A DNA stretch of 64,000 nucleotides from Propionispora vibrioides (GTDB taxonomy: Bacteria > Bacillota > Negativicutes > Propionisporales > Propionisporaceae). The translations under genes and the position numbers were made by a program. The stretch spans positions 1 to 64,000 of the forward strand of contig NZ_FODY01000001.1 in NCBI RefSeq assembly GCF_900110485.1, written 5' to 3'. This document shows positions 17,816-26,517 of this stretch, one piece after another (within the stretch, counting starts at the first letter, position 1; each line of letters begins with the position of its first letter). The notes beneath the pieces were generated by a model. It did no database searches. It was not told where the DNA came from and saw only the letters and a program-made list of their open reading frames with translations.

Positions 17816-19485
17816 TTTATGTTAGTCGTATTCATAAAATAGCATGGGCTATTCTTTTTATCGGGACTCTGTTGATTGTCCGTTTGGTATACCTGCAAGT
17901 GCTGGAAAGTCCGAAGCTGGCGATTGAGGGGTTAAGCGGACGGGTTGCGGAGGTTTCTTTGGGGCCGGAACGGGGCGATATATTTGACCGGAATGGCATT
18001 TTACTTACTAATACCGTACAGACGTTTTGCATCATCATTTTTCCCGCCCAGGTGGTGGACCCTTATGAAACGGCAAGTCAATTGGTTGCTTTTAGTGGCA
18101 TTGATGAGAATGAATTGATGAAAAGGATGCGGCAAGCGCAGAGACCGTTTAAGCTTCAGGCCAATATAACGGAGAAGGTGGCGGAGACTATAAATCAGCT
18201 GCAGATTCCCGGTGTGCTGGCTGTGGCCGAAAAAAGCAGATACAGCTATAGTTCTCTAGCTGTGCATACAACCGGATATATAAACGTAGCCGACAATCAA
18301 GGCGTAAGTGGAATTGAGCGTATGTACGACGACATTTTGAAAGGAGAGCAAACTGAACACGTGGCAGCCTTAGTGGATGCCGGACAGCAAATTATTCCCG
18401 GGTTAGGATATACCCGGCTGAAACTAGGCAACAACCTGGGGCCTGGTAATATTATATTAACTATTGACAGCAGAATACAAAAGATTGTTGAAAATATTAT
18501 GGATAAGCATGAAATAAAAGGGGCTGTTGTCATTATGAAACCTTCCACCGGTGAAATATTGGCTATGGCCTCAAGACCGAAATTTGATCCCACACAGATT
18601 GAAAACTATTTAACCATGAAAACAGCTCCATTCTTAAACAGAGCTCTATCTGCCTATCAGCCGGGGTCGATTTTTAAATTAGTCGTAGCGGCAGCAGCAT
18701 TGGAAAACAAAGTGGTCCGTCCAGATGATATTTTTTTTGATCCGGGATATGTTGATGTGAGTAACCGGCGATTTTATGGCTGGGATTATGAACAGGGAGG
18801 ACGCGGGAATATAACTTTTACCGATGCCATGGCGTACTCCAGCAATCCTGCCTTTATTACCGTGGGGTTGAAATTGGGCTCGGATAAATTAATTTCTTTT
18901 GCCAGGCAATTAGGCTTTGGCCAACATACGCAGCTTGCTTTTTATGGTGAGGCGGATGGAAATTTACCCGATAGTAGTCAGCCGATTTATCCAGGAGAAT
19001 TGGCCAATTTAGCGATCGGGCAGGGAAGCTTTGAAGCCACTCCCCTACAATTTGCCTGCTTAGTCTCGACCATTCTCAATGACGGAGTCAAGGTTGAGCC
19101 CTATTTAGTCAGCAGATTGGTCGACACCAGAGGACGAAGCATCAAGAGCTTTTCACCTGCGCCAGGGGTTCGCGTTTTTTCTCACCAAACTGCCGAAGAT
19201 ATGAAAAAGATGATGGCTGCCGTTACCCGGTATGGTACAGGTGAGGAAGCGTATGTTCCGGGAGTGGGTTCGGCGGGTAAAACCGGTTCGGCGGAAACCG
19301 GACGTATGCAGCAGGGAAAGAGTGTAAATCACGCATGGTTTGCCGGATATGCACCGTTGCAAAAACCGCAGTACGCGGCTGTTGTATTTGTAGAGGAAGG
19401 ACACTCCGGCGGTGATGTGGCGGCTCCTATCTTTCGCGAAATTTTTAGCGAGGTTATAGCAAATACGCCGAGTGATGACAAGTAG
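17809..19485 (+). CDS. class B penicillin-binding protein (transpeptidase)
   Basis: 558 aa, cross-links peptidoglycan outside the cytoplasmic membrane. One N-terminal membrane helix (about 11-29), a dimerisation domain with GDIFDRNG, and a transpeptidase domain with the triad PGSIFK, YSSNP and KTGSAE. No PASTA repeats. FtsI/SpoVD-like rather than PBP2; a sporulation role is possible but cannot be decided from sequence. Its start codon is inside a perfect hairpin. It is separate from mrdA at 32853. Confidence 0.9.
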   Translation: MALYVSRIHKIAWAILFIGTLLIVRLVYLQVLESPKLAIEGLSGRVAEVSLGPERGDIFDRNGILLTNTVQTFCIIIFPAQVVDPYETASQLVAFSGIDENELMKRMRQAQRPFKLQANITEKVAETINQLQIPGVLAVAEKSRYSYSSLAVHTTGYINVADNQGVSGIERMYDDILKGEQTEHVAALVDAGQQIIPGLGYTRLKLGNNLGPGNIILTIDSRIQKIVENIMDKHEIKGAVVIMKPSTGEILAMASRPKFDPTQIENYLTMKTAPFLNRALSAYQPGSIFKLVVAAAALENKVVRPDDIFFDPGYVDVSNRRFYGWDYEQGGRGNITFTDAMAYSSNPAFITVGLKLGSDKLISFARQLGFGQHTQLAFYGEADGNLPDSSQPIYPGELANLAIGQGSFEATPLQFACLVSTILNDGVKVEPYLVSRLVDTRGRSIKSFSPAPGVRVFSHQTAEDMKKMMAAVTRYGTGEEAYVPGVGSAGKTGSAETGRMQQGKSVNHAWFAGYAPLQKPQYAAVVFVEEGHSGGDVAAPIFREIFSEVIANTPSDDK

Positions 19486-19525
19486 GCAAGCTTGTGATTT
19501 TTTATTCAAAAAAATGTTTGCCATA

Positions 19526-19554
19526 TAGGCAAATAAACAAAATCATGGTAAAAT
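19526..19554 (+). promoter_or_regulatory. weak promoter upstream of aroQ
   Basis: TAGGCA (19526-19531), 17-bp spacer, TAAAAT (19549-19554). The -35 overlaps the palindrome TTTGCC/GGCAAA (19517-19533), a possible operator. Confidence 0.4.
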
Positions 19555-19585
19555 AATAAAGTTAATAATTTCAGGGTGTGATATT

Positions 19586-20041
19586 GTGGCTGAAGAAAGG
19601 TCTTGTGTATTGGTACTCAACGGTCCTAATTTGAATTTATTAGGAAAACGGGAACCTGAAGTTTACGGCAAACTGACATTAGCGGATATTAACCGGTTAG
19701 TTGCCGAGAAGGCGGCTAGTCTGGGGCTTAGTGTCGATTTTGAACAAACTAACCATGAAGGTGTGCTGATAGACAGGATTCAACAGGCTGTCGGTCACTA
19801 TTCCTGTATTATCTTGAATGCCGCCGCGTATACGCATTATAGTATTGCTATCCGCGATGCCATCGCTGCTGTGGCTGTTCCGGTTATTGAAGTCCATTTA
19901 TCCAACATTTACAAGAGGGAAGAATTCCGGCATCATTCTGTCATTTCTGCGGTAACCTATGGTCAAATCAGCGGGTTCGGAGCCGATAGCTATCTTCTGG
20001 CACTAGAAGGGGCCGCTAGAATGATCCATGGAGGAAAATAA
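19586..20041 (+). CDS. aroQ: 3-dehydroquinate dehydratase, type II
   Basis: Third step of the shikimate pathway. 151 aa, usual length. It has [19 protein letters not shown] at the N-terminus including the catalytic loop, [17 protein letters not shown] and [17 protein letters not shown] with the catalytic histidine. GTG start after AGGGTG. The stop is 1 nt before the next gene's ATG, whose ribosome site lies in the aroQ 3' end. Confidence 0.96.
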   Translation: MAEERSCVLVLNGPNLNLLGKREPEVYGKLTLADINRLVAEKAASLGLSVDFEQTNHEGVLIDRIQQAVGHYSCIILNAAAYTHYSIAIRDAIAAVAVPVIEVHLSNIYKREEFRHHSVISAVTYGQISGFGADSYLLALEGAARMIHGGK

Positions 20042-20042
20042 A

Positions 20043-21125
20043 ATGGGGTATAGGCTGCAAGAGATCAGAAAGACTTTAAGTCAGACCGGGTTGGACGGGA
20101 TACTCATAACCAAACCGGAGAATCGACGATATGTTAGCGGTTTCACGGGTTCGGCAGGGCTGGTCCTTATTTCTCAGCACTCGGCGAAATTATTTACAGA
20201 CTTTCGTTATACGGAGCAAGCGGCGAAACAAGCTGTCGGCTATGAAGTCATTCGCCACGGGACAACGCAGGAGACTAACCTGCAGACAATGCTGGCCAAG
20301 GCAATTGCAGGAGAGCAGCTTCAAACGATCGGCTTTGAGAGTGATTTTGTGACATTTCAGGCTTATACCACACTCAAGAAAAATTTGCCCCACTGTACAT
20401 TGGAGCCTGTAGAGCTTGATCATTTACGCATGGTTAAGGATGAGGCGGAAATCCGTCTGATTCAAAGGGCAGTCGATATTGCCGACACCGCCTTTACTCA
20501 TATTTTGTCCTTTTTAAAACCGGGGATTACCGAATATGAAGTTGCGCTGGAAATTGAGCATAAAATGCGTCAATTGGGAGCGGAAAAACCGGCTTTCGAT
20601 ACGATTGTCGCATCGGGAACCCGCGGCTCCTTACCTCACGCAATGCCTTTGCCAAATAAAAAGCTTACCTATGGTGAATTTGTTACCATGGACTTTGGTG
20701 CGGTTTATCAAGGCTATAGTTCAGATATAACCAGAACGGTTGTTTTAGGAAGGGCAAATGCCAAACAGCAAGAATTATATAACCTCGTATTAAAGGCTCA
20801 GTTGGCGGGAGTGCAAGCTGTTTCTCCCGGAAAGACATGCAGTGAAGTTGATTATGCCGCCAGAAGCATCATTGAACAGGCTGGCTACGGTAAGTTTTTC
20901 GGCCATGGCTTGGGACATGGCGTAGGCCTTGCCATTCATGAAGAACCTAGACTTTCACCGTCTAACGAAACGATGAAACTTGTTTCAGGTATGGTTGTAA
21001 CGGTTGAACCGGGCGTTTATCTGCCTGATTGGGGTGGACTTCGTATTGAAGATACGGTGCTGGTAAGTGCTGAAGGCAGCAAAGTGTTAACTGCCAGTAG
21101 CAAACTATTAATAGAATTAGAGTAA
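20043..21125 (+). CDS. Xaa-Pro aminopeptidase (M24 family)
   Basis: 360-aa dinuclear metallopeptidase removing N-terminal residues before proline. An N-terminal creatinase-like domain precedes the pita-bread domain with ligands in [17 protein letters not shown] (two Asp), [10 protein letters not shown] (His), VEPGVY and RIEDTVLV (two Glu). ATG 20043 has GGAGGAAA 5 nt upstream, better than ATG 20028 inside aroQ. The gene is commonly between aroQ and efp in Firmicutes, as here. Confidence 0.92.
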   Translation: MGYRLQEIRKTLSQTGLDGILITKPENRRYVSGFTGSAGLVLISQHSAKLFTDFRYTEQAAKQAVGYEVIRHGTTQETNLQTMLAKAIAGEQLQTIGFESDFVTFQAYTTLKKNLPHCTLEPVELDHLRMVKDEAEIRLIQRAVDIADTAFTHILSFLKPGITEYEVALEIEHKMRQLGAEKPAFDTIVASGTRGSLPHAMPLPNKKLTYGEFVTMDFGAVYQGYSSDITRTVVLGRANAKQQELYNLVLKAQLAGVQAVSPGKTCSEVDYAARSIIEQAGYGKFFGHGLGHGVGLAIHEEPRLSPSNETMKLVSGMVVTVEPGVYLPDWGGLRIEDTVLVSAEGSKVLTASSKLLIELE

Positions 21126-21153
21126 TATACAGTATTGTTGGAGGTTATGTGGA

Positions 21154-21711
21154 ATGATTTCATCGAGTGATTTTCGTACAGGGGTAACGATCGAGATTGA
21201 CAATTCAGTTTGGCAGGTTGTGGATTTTCAGCATGTTAAGCCGGGAAAAGGAGCTGCTTTCGTTCGGGCAAAATTGAAAAATGTCAAAACAGGCGCAGTC
21301 GTGGAAAGAACTTTTAATCCCAGTGAAAAACTGCCGAAGGCTCATATTGATCGACGGGATATGCAATACCTCTACGAAAGTGATGGCTCTTATAATCTGA
21401 TGGATAATGAGACCTTTGAACAAATTGCTTTACCAGCCGAACAATTAGGTGATGCAACCAAGTTCTTAAAGGAAAATATGAATATTGGAGTTATGTTTTT
21501 CCAGGGAATTGTTATTGGTGTTGACTTGCCGACTTCTGTAGAGTTGACGGTTGTTGAAACAGATCCTGGTATCCGTGGCGATACCGCTACCGGTGGTACG
21601 AAGCCGGCTACAATGGAAACAGGCTGTGTTGTTAAGGTTCCGTTGTTTATCAACGTAGGGGAAGTACTGCGGATTGATACGCGAACCGGCGAATATATTG
21701 AAAGAGCATAA
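21154..21711 (+). CDS. efp: elongation factor P
   Basis: 185 aa, rescues ribosomes stalled at polyproline. Three beta-barrel domains. The loop that carries the modified residue is [14 protein letters not shown], with lysine at the tip (about K32), so a lysine-type EF-P. Ends with the standard [16 protein letters not shown]. Good ribosome site GGAGG. Terminator follows. Confidence 0.97.
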   Translation: MISSSDFRTGVTIEIDNSVWQVVDFQHVKPGKGAAFVRAKLKNVKTGAVVERTFNPSEKLPKAHIDRRDMQYLYESDGSYNLMDNETFEQIALPAEQLGDATKFLKENMNIGVMFFQGIVIGVDLPTSVELTVVETDPGIRGDTATGGTKPATMETGCVVKVPLFINVGEVLRIDTRTGEYIERA

Positions 21712-21720
21712 TGATTTAAG

Positions 21721-21750
21721 AATCCGTTGCCTGCTGGCAGCGGATTTTTT
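21721..21750 (+). terminator. terminator of efp
   Basis: AATCCG..TGCC pairs with GGCA..CGGATT, 4-nt loop, then T-run. Confidence 0.85.
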
Positions 21751-21832
21751 ATTTTAGGTATATTCATTTTTTTTGCTATATTGGACACACTATTTTCAGG
21801 CATAAAAGTAAGAAATCACTGATTCCACAGCT

Positions 21833-21990
21833 AGTGCTTTATGCAGTGGGATTATGGAGTGTAATGCCAGGAATTTTTGGTGTCAGGCGAGGCGGAGGAA
21901 GCGCGCATATCGGACATCTGTAAGCCGAAGACAACAAAGCCTTACAACCAAAAGGCCGACGAACACTTCAGGTTCTCGCGGCTGAAGCAC
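21833..21990. repeat. family A palindromic repeat, copy A3a
   Basis: About 158 bp, 5' end AGTGCT preceded by CT, 3' end GAAGCAC. The core has AGGCGGAGGAAGCGCGC, GTAAGCCGAAGACAACAAAG and CCTTAC. It is the first unit of a head-to-tail pair with A3b. Just before it, AAATCACTGATTCC resembles a family B terminus. Confidence 0.75.
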
Positions 21991-21991
21991 C

Positions 21992-22147
21992 AGCGCTTCG
22001 CCAACTTTGAACGTGTAATTTGACTTGCAGGGATTTTTTCGTAAGACAGGCGGGGGCGCGCCCATCGACGATAGGTAAGCCGACGACAACAAAGCTTACG
22101 GAAAAAGACCCGCGAAGAAATTATAATTTCAGAGTTGGTGGAGTACT
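21992..22147. repeat. family A palindromic repeat, copy A3b
   Basis: About 156 bp, starts AGCGCTTCGCCAA and ends TTGGTGGAGTACT, so the arms pair. The core GGGATTTTTTCGTAAGAC..GATAGGTAAGCCGACGACAACAAAG matches copies A1 and A2. Together with A3a it fills the 539-bp gap between efp and the next gene. Confidence 0.8.
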
Positions 22148-22250
22148 AGGGTCGCAGCAAGTTTTTTCATACTGATTGAAATTCTCTTGCTGTACCGGTG
22201 CGTTCATTAAAGCCGTGCTTTACGGGCTAGTAAAAAAAAGGGGGGTAATC

Positions 22251-22688
22251 ATGGGAAATTTAAAAGAAAGAGTCGCCTATTTGCAAGGACTTACTCAAGG
22301 TCTCAGTATTAATGAACATTCAGCAGAGGGCAAACTGATTCTAAACATTATAGAAGTGCTAGACGAGGTTGCCGATGAGTTTGACGACATGGCCCTGGCC
22401 CATAACGATCTTGAAGAATATGTGGAGACAATTGACGAGGATTTGACGGAACTGGAAGAAGTCTATGATGATGATAAAAATTATGTGGAAGTTGATTGCC
22501 CTCATTGCCATGAACGTGTAAGTTTTGAATCAGATATTTTAGAAGAACCTGGTGAAGTGGAAGTTACCTGCCCCTATTGCGGTGACGTCGTATATAATAG
22601 CTATGATTTTGATGAAACAAATCCCGTTCATATTGGTTCGGTAACTTCCGTGGGCGACATGCGCCAGACAATACATCCCGGTATATAA
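22251..22688 (+). CDS. CD1247-type zinc-ribbon protein
   Basis: 145 aa from ATG 22251, which has GGGGGG upstream; a longer frame from 22176 has no ribosome site. Residues 1-75 form an acidic helical domain (LKERVAYLQGLTQGL..EGKLILNIIEVLDEVADEFDDM) typical of the CD1247 N-terminal family. Residues 85-120 hold CPHCHE and CPYCGD, a rubredoxin-like zinc ribbon. Often found upstream of the spoIIIA operon in Clostridia and Negativicutes, as here. Function unknown. Confidence 0.8.
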   Translation: MGNLKERVAYLQGLTQGLSINEHSAEGKLILNIIEVLDEVADEFDDMALAHNDLEEYVETIDEDLTELEEVYDDDKNYVEVDCPHCHERVSFESDILEEPGEVEVTCPYCGDVVYNSYDFDETNPVHIGSVTSVGDMRQTIHPGI

Positions 22689-22749
22689 AAATTCTCTATA
22701 AGCATAAGCTGTGTTTGAGGAATAGAAAAAATAATATGCCATGATCTTT

Positions 22750-22779
22750 AATCCCGTATAGCGGGATTTTTCTTTTTTA
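22750..22779 (+). terminator. terminator before spoIIIA operon
   Basis: AATCCCG (22750-22756) pairs with CGGGATT (22762-22768), 5-nt loop, T-rich tail. Confidence 0.85.
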
Positions 22780-22801
22780 TAGCATAAAGTTTTTTTTTGT
22801 T

Positions 22802-22840
22802 CATATCTATGTAAAGAAAGGACGGAGTGACATAGATATG
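22802..22840 (+). promoter_or_regulatory. hairpin enclosing spoIIIAA ribosome site and start
   Basis: Perfect 10-bp arms CATATCTATG (22802-22811) and CATAGATATG (22831-22840). The 3' arm ends with the spoIIIAA ATG, and the 19-nt loop holds AAAGGACGGAG. Same architecture as the PBP hairpin at 17781. Confidence 0.5.
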
Positions 22841-23830
22841 CTTACTTCCATTTATCCCATACTCCCACCCAGACTGGCCGAGTTATTCAAGAAAATTTCG
22901 CCGGCCATCGCGCAGCAGATAACAGAAATTCGAATCAGGGCACAACGACCGCTGGTGGCGGTTTTAGGTAACCAAGATATTCTGATTGGTTTAAATGCTG
23001 AGATTGTTGAGAACGGCCGGTTTGCCTATCATTGCGTGCCAGAGGATTTAATGCAACTAGTTCAACTAATCAGTAAGAATTCACTCTATGCCTATGAACA
23101 GGAGCTGCGTTCAGGTTATTTTACCATAGCCGGAGGACACCGGATTGGCGTGGCTGGTCAGGCGATTATGGAAAATGGACGTCTTAAGGCATTGAAATAT
23201 ATTAGTTCTGTCAATATCCGGATTGCAAGAGAAGTAGCCGGCTGTGCAGACGTTATTCTTCCTTATCTTATTGATGGTGAATGTTTAATGAGCAGTCTTA
23301 TTATTTCTCCGCCCCGTTGTGGAAAGACAACCGTATTGCGGGATATCGTCCGGCAAATCAGTGACGGCGTTTATTCAATGCCTTGTAAAGGGGTACAAGT
23401 TGGTATTGTTGACGAACGTTCAGAAATTGCCGCCTGCCAGCAGGGTGTTCCTACCATGAACATCGGTTGCCGCTCAGATGTTTTAGATGGATGTCCTAAA
23501 GCGATCGGAATGCTTATGTTGATCCGCGCTATGTCCCCCACAGTTATTGTTACCGATGAATTGGGGCGGGAGGAAGATGCTTGTGCCGTTAGGGAAGCAC
23601 TGCATGCGGGAATTGCAGTTATCACCACAGTGCATGGTCATGATGAAACCGAGGTATCCCACCGTCCTTATATCGGAGAGCTAATTCGCGAAAGATTTTT
23701 CGATCGCTACATCATTCTTGATAACAAGCCGCAAATGGGCACATTAAAAAAAGTCATAGCGGTAAAAGATGACACAGTTTTATATTCTTGGGAAAAGAGG
23801 GGCGCTTATGTGGTTAAAGCTGGCAGGTAG
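22838..23830 (+). CDS. spoIIIAA: stage III sporulation protein AA (ATPase)
   Basis: 330-aa cytoplasmic secretion-type ATPase made in the mother cell, thought to power the SpoIIIA-SpoIIQ channel into the forespore. Walker A is PPRCGKTT (about residues 153-160). A Walker B-like segment VIVTDELG and the switch TTVHGHDETEV follow. N-terminal half contains EIRIRAQRPL and SLYAYEQELRSGYFTIAGGHRIG. First gene of the spoIIIA operon; the 3' end overlaps spoIIIAB by 23 nt. Confidence 0.96.
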   Translation: MLTSIYPILPPRLAELFKKISPAIAQQITEIRIRAQRPLVAVLGNQDILIGLNAEIVENGRFAYHCVPEDLMQLVQLISKNSLYAYEQELRSGYFTIAGGHRIGVAGQAIMENGRLKALKYISSVNIRIAREVAGCADVILPYLIDGECLMSSLIISPPRCGKTTVLRDIVRQISDGVYSMPCKGVQVGIVDERSEIAACQQGVPTMNIGCRSDVLDGCPKAIGMLMLIRAMSPTVIVTDELGREEDACAVREALHAGIAVITTVHGHDETEVSHRPYIGELIRERFFDRYIILDNKPQMGTLKKVIAVKDDTVLYSWEKRGAYVVKAGR

Positions 23831-24329
23831 TCTGCTGATTATATTGGCCGGAACTTCTATCGGCTGGAAGGCTGCGCAACGTTTCAGTGATCGTCCCAGG
23901 CAGATTCGGCAGATAATCAATTGTCTGGCTTCATTAAAATCTTATATGAATTACGCAGCGCTGCCTTTGCCCGAGGCTTTACGGTTGTGTACCGGGAATA
24001 CCGTGGGAGTCATCAGGGACATATTTCAAAATATGTCTTTTATTTTAGAAGAAAATGGCTGGTTAACACCGCAGGCGGCCATGACGCAAACAATCAACAG
24101 CTTGGAAGGAAAGCTGGCTTTGGAGAACCCGGAGTTGGAAGCATTACGTTTACTCAGTTCCAATTTAGGTTCTGTTGATCAGACCGAACAGGAAAAATTT
24201 CTTCAGGTTGTACAAAATCAATTATTGCAGCTTGAAGAAGAAGCCCTACAGTTACGGGAACGAAATGTAAAGATGTATCGTTATCTGGGAATTTGCGGCA
24301 GTCTGACGGTAGTTATAGTTTTATTATAG
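23808..24329 (+). CDS. spoIIIAB: stage III sporulation protein AB
   Basis: 173 aa from ATG 23808 after GAGGGG; the open frame extends back to 23769 inside spoIIIAA. N-terminal membrane helix (about 2-20), helical body with the GspF-like pattern, and C-terminal hydrophobic helix at 155-173. Part of the mother-cell secretion-like complex. Confidence 0.93.
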   Translation: MWLKLAGSLLIILAGTSIGWKAAQRFSDRPRQIRQIINCLASLKSYMNYAALPLPEALRLCTGNTVGVIRDIFQNMSFILEENGWLTPQAAMTQTINSLEGKLALENPELEALRLLSSNLGSVDQTEQEKFLQVVQNQLLQLEEEALQLRERNVKMYRYLGICGSLTVVIVLL

Positions 24330-24344
24330 AGAGGAGTAGGACAG

Positions 24345-24542
24345 GTGGGATTGGACGTATTGTTTAAAATTGCCGGAGTCGGAATTTTAGTTTCCGTGTT
24401 TCACACAGCCTTAAAACAAGCCGGAAAAGAGGATATGGCCCATTTATGCACATTAGCCGGCTTCACTATGGTACTGCTTTGGGTAGTTCAGCTATTAGGC
24501 CGCTTATTTACAACGGTGCAGGAAGTATTTAAATTGTTCTAG
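24345..24542 (+). CDS. spoIIIAC: stage III sporulation protein AC
   Basis: 65 aa, two membrane helices, with the family pattern LFKIAGVGILVSVFHTALKQAGKEDMA. GTG start after GAGGAG. The coding end VFKLF is normal in length, but its TAG stop is formed by the CTAG that begins repeat B1, which separates this gene from spoIIIAD by over 220 bp. Confidence 0.94.
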   Translation: MGLDVLFKIAGVGILVSVFHTALKQAGKEDMAHLCTLAGFTMVLLWVVQLLGRLFTTVQEVFKLF

Positions 24543-24708
24543 GGAACCGCTGATTTAATGAGTCAGCCGGCCTGGCGAGAGATTTTTTCGGCTGGTAAGG
24601 AAGCAAAAGCGCAGGAATAGCGGTTCCTATTTCAAGGTTTTGCTGAGGCAGCCAGACGGAAAAAGATCCACCAGGATGCGCTGTGTGAATAAATCAGTGG
24701 TTCCCTAG
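24539..24708. repeat. family B palindromic repeat, copy B1
   Basis: 170 bp with terminal inverted repeats CTAGGGAACCGCTGATTTA and AATAAATCAGTGG..TTCCCTAG. The interior has CAGGAATAGCGGTTCCTATTTC and GCAGCCAGACGGAAAAAGATCC. It is inside the spoIIIA operon between AC and AD, and is in opposite orientation to B2 at 48490. No coding capacity. Confidence 0.85.
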
Positions 24709-24765
24709 GCCGAGCCAGTACTTTGTCAGCCTTAATCCAGTGACAAGCATAAGGGGTGTACGGTC

Positions 24766-25152
24766 GTGGATATTGTACAAATCGTCGGCCTGGGATTTGT
24801 TGTAACGCTACTCAGTCTGATTATCAAGAGGGAACGCCCGGAAATTGCTTTGCAATTAAGTTTAGCTTTGGCTGCTATCATTTTTTTACTGGTACTTACC
24901 AAAATCGGTACCGTACTTAATCTGTTTAGGGATCTGGCTGAAAAGGCAAATATTAGCCAGATGTATCTAAATACCATTTTAAAGATTATCGGTATTGCTT
25001 ACATTGCGGAATTTGGTGCACAGGTGTGTAAAGATGCCGGCGAAGGAGCTGTGGCAAGTAAAATTGAGCTGGCTGGCAAGGTCATGGTTATGGTCATGGC
25101 AATCCCTATTATTGTTCTGGTTTTAGATACTGTTATACGGTTAATACCTTAG
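24766..25152 (+). CDS. spoIIIAD: stage III sporulation protein AD
   Basis: 128-aa membrane protein, about four helices, with KIIGIAYIAEFGAQVCKDAGEGAVASKIELAGK, a highly conserved family stretch. GTG start after AAGGGG. It ends right after DTVIRLIP; the B. subtilis protein continues a few residues further. The TAG stop is made of one T plus the first two bases of repeat A2, so the insertion may have trimmed the C-terminus. Confidence 0.94.
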   Translation: MDIVQIVGLGFVVTLLSLIIKRERPEIALQLSLALAAIIFLLVLTKIGTVLNLFRDLAEKANISQMYLNTILKIIGIAYIAEFGAQVCKDAGEGAVASKIELAGKVMVMVMAIPIIVLVLDTVIRLIP

Positions 25153-25311
25153 TGCTTCACCAACTCTGAAACTACAATTCTCCACAGGTCTTTTTTCGTA
25201 AGACTTCGTTGTCGTCGGCTTACCTATAGTCAATAAGCGCGCTTCCTCCGCCTTGCCTTACGAAAAAATCCCCGCAAATTTAATTTGCACTTTTAAAGTT
25301 GGCGGAGCACT
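25151..25311. repeat. family A palindromic repeat, copy A2 (inverted)
   Basis: 161 bp between spoIIIAD and spoIIIAE. Arms AGTGCTTCACCAAC and GTTGGCGGAGCACT pair; inner arms CTTTTTTCGTAAG and CTTACGAAAAAAT flank the conserved core, here reversed (CTTCGTTGTCGTCGGCTTACC). The right end is followed by AG, giving GCACTAG. Confidence 0.85.
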
Positions 25312-25329
25312 AGTACATTAAGGTGGAAT

Positions 25330-26493
25330 ATGATGAAAAAAGCGATCATGGTATTGTTATGGTTAATGCTCTTAAGTTCCACTGTTTGGGGAGCACCGGC
25401 AGACCAGACGGATGTCACACAGCAAGTGCTGGAAAAAATGTCGCTTGAGGATATTAACCAGGTTGTCGATAAGATAAAAGCCGAGCTGCATGAGAATGTT
25501 CCCGGTGTGGAAAATTTGACTATTCAAGAAATGGCTGCCAAGGGTATCCATATAAATTGGCAACAGTGGTGGAAGAACCTTATGGCCAGATTTTTTCAAG
25601 AAATAGCCGCTAATGTACATTTGAGTGGAAAACTATTATTTTTAGCAGTCTTATGTGCGATACTGCAAAACTTGCAAAATTCTTTTGAACGCAGCAATGT
25701 TTCTTTATTAACCTATAGCATATGCTTTAGTTTTTTAGCCGTTATTGCACTTACTTCCATTTATAATGTACTGGAGTTAGCCCGCCAGACTGTGGCACAG
25801 ATGGTTGATTTTATGCAAGCGTTATTACCGGTACTCATTTCCTTACTGGCCGGTGTCGGTGCTGTCACTTCGGCTGCGTTGTTTAGTCCGGTCATGTTAT
25901 TTTTAACAAGTATGGTAAGCCTGCTTGTTAAAGATGTGGTATTACCGCTTTTATTTCTTACGACAGTATTGGAATGTGTTAACTATCTTTCCAATACCTA
26001 CAGGCTGGATAATTTGGCCAGTGTCTTTAAACAGGGCGGAATGGTTGTATTAAGTTTGGCGCTGGTAGTCTTTATTGGAGTTGTTACGATCCAGGGTGTG
26101 TCGGGCAGTGTGTCGGATGGAATCGCCTTGCGAACGGCCAAATATGCTACTGCCACGTTTATTCCGGTGGTGGGGAAAATGTTCTCCGATACGGTCGAGT
26201 TAGTTATGGGAGCATCTTTATTATTAAAAAACACAGTGGGGATTCTTGGAGTCTTGGCAGTCTTAATGATATGTGTCTGGCCTCTGCTCAAGATACTGGC
26301 CTTAATTGTGGTAATTAAGCTGACTGGTGCGCTTATACAGCCGATGGGTGATGACCGGATGGCAAAATGTCTGGATATGATGGGAAACAATCTTCTTCTG
26401 ATTTTTGGCGCGGTGCTAACGGCGGCGCTGATGTTTTTTTTAGGTATAACGATGATTATTGGCGTGGGTAATGCGACGGTAATGTTACGCTGA
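25330..26493 (+). CDS. spoIIIAE: stage III sporulation protein AE
   Basis: 387 aa with a signal peptide (residues 1-21, cleavage likely after VWG-A), a soluble segment to about 90, then roughly seven membrane helices. Component of the mother-cell side of the feeding-tube channel. ATG 25330 (or the adjacent ATG 25333) follows AAGGTGG. It is separated from spoIIIAD by repeat A2. Confidence 0.94.
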   Translation: MMKKAIMVLLWLMLLSSTVWGAPADQTDVTQQVLEKMSLEDINQVVDKIKAELHENVPGVENLTIQEMAAKGIHINWQQWWKNLMARFFQEIAANVHLSGKLLFLAVLCAILQNLQNSFERSNVSLLTYSICFSFLAVIALTSIYNVLELARQTVAQMVDFMQALLPVLISLLAGVGAVTSAALFSPVMLFLTSMVSLLVKDVVLPLLFLTTVLECVNYLSNTYRLDNLASVFKQGGMVVLSLALVVFIGVVTIQGVSGSVSDGIALRTAKYATATFIPVVGKMFSDTVELVMGASLLLKNTVGILGVLAVLMICVWPLLKILALIVVIKLTGALIQPMGDDRMAKCLDMMGNNLLLIFGAVLTAALMFFLGITMIIGVGNATVMLR

Positions 26494-26517
26494 GCTGATT
26501 TAAAATACGGGAAATGA

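Noticed and set aside
21833-22147. CRISPR array
   Set aside because: Two long palindromic units with no short repeats and regular spacers; no cas genes.
24539-24708. Insertion sequence with transposase
   Set aside because: The element is only 170 bp without any open frame; no transposase was found anywhere in the window. It is at most a non-autonomous element.
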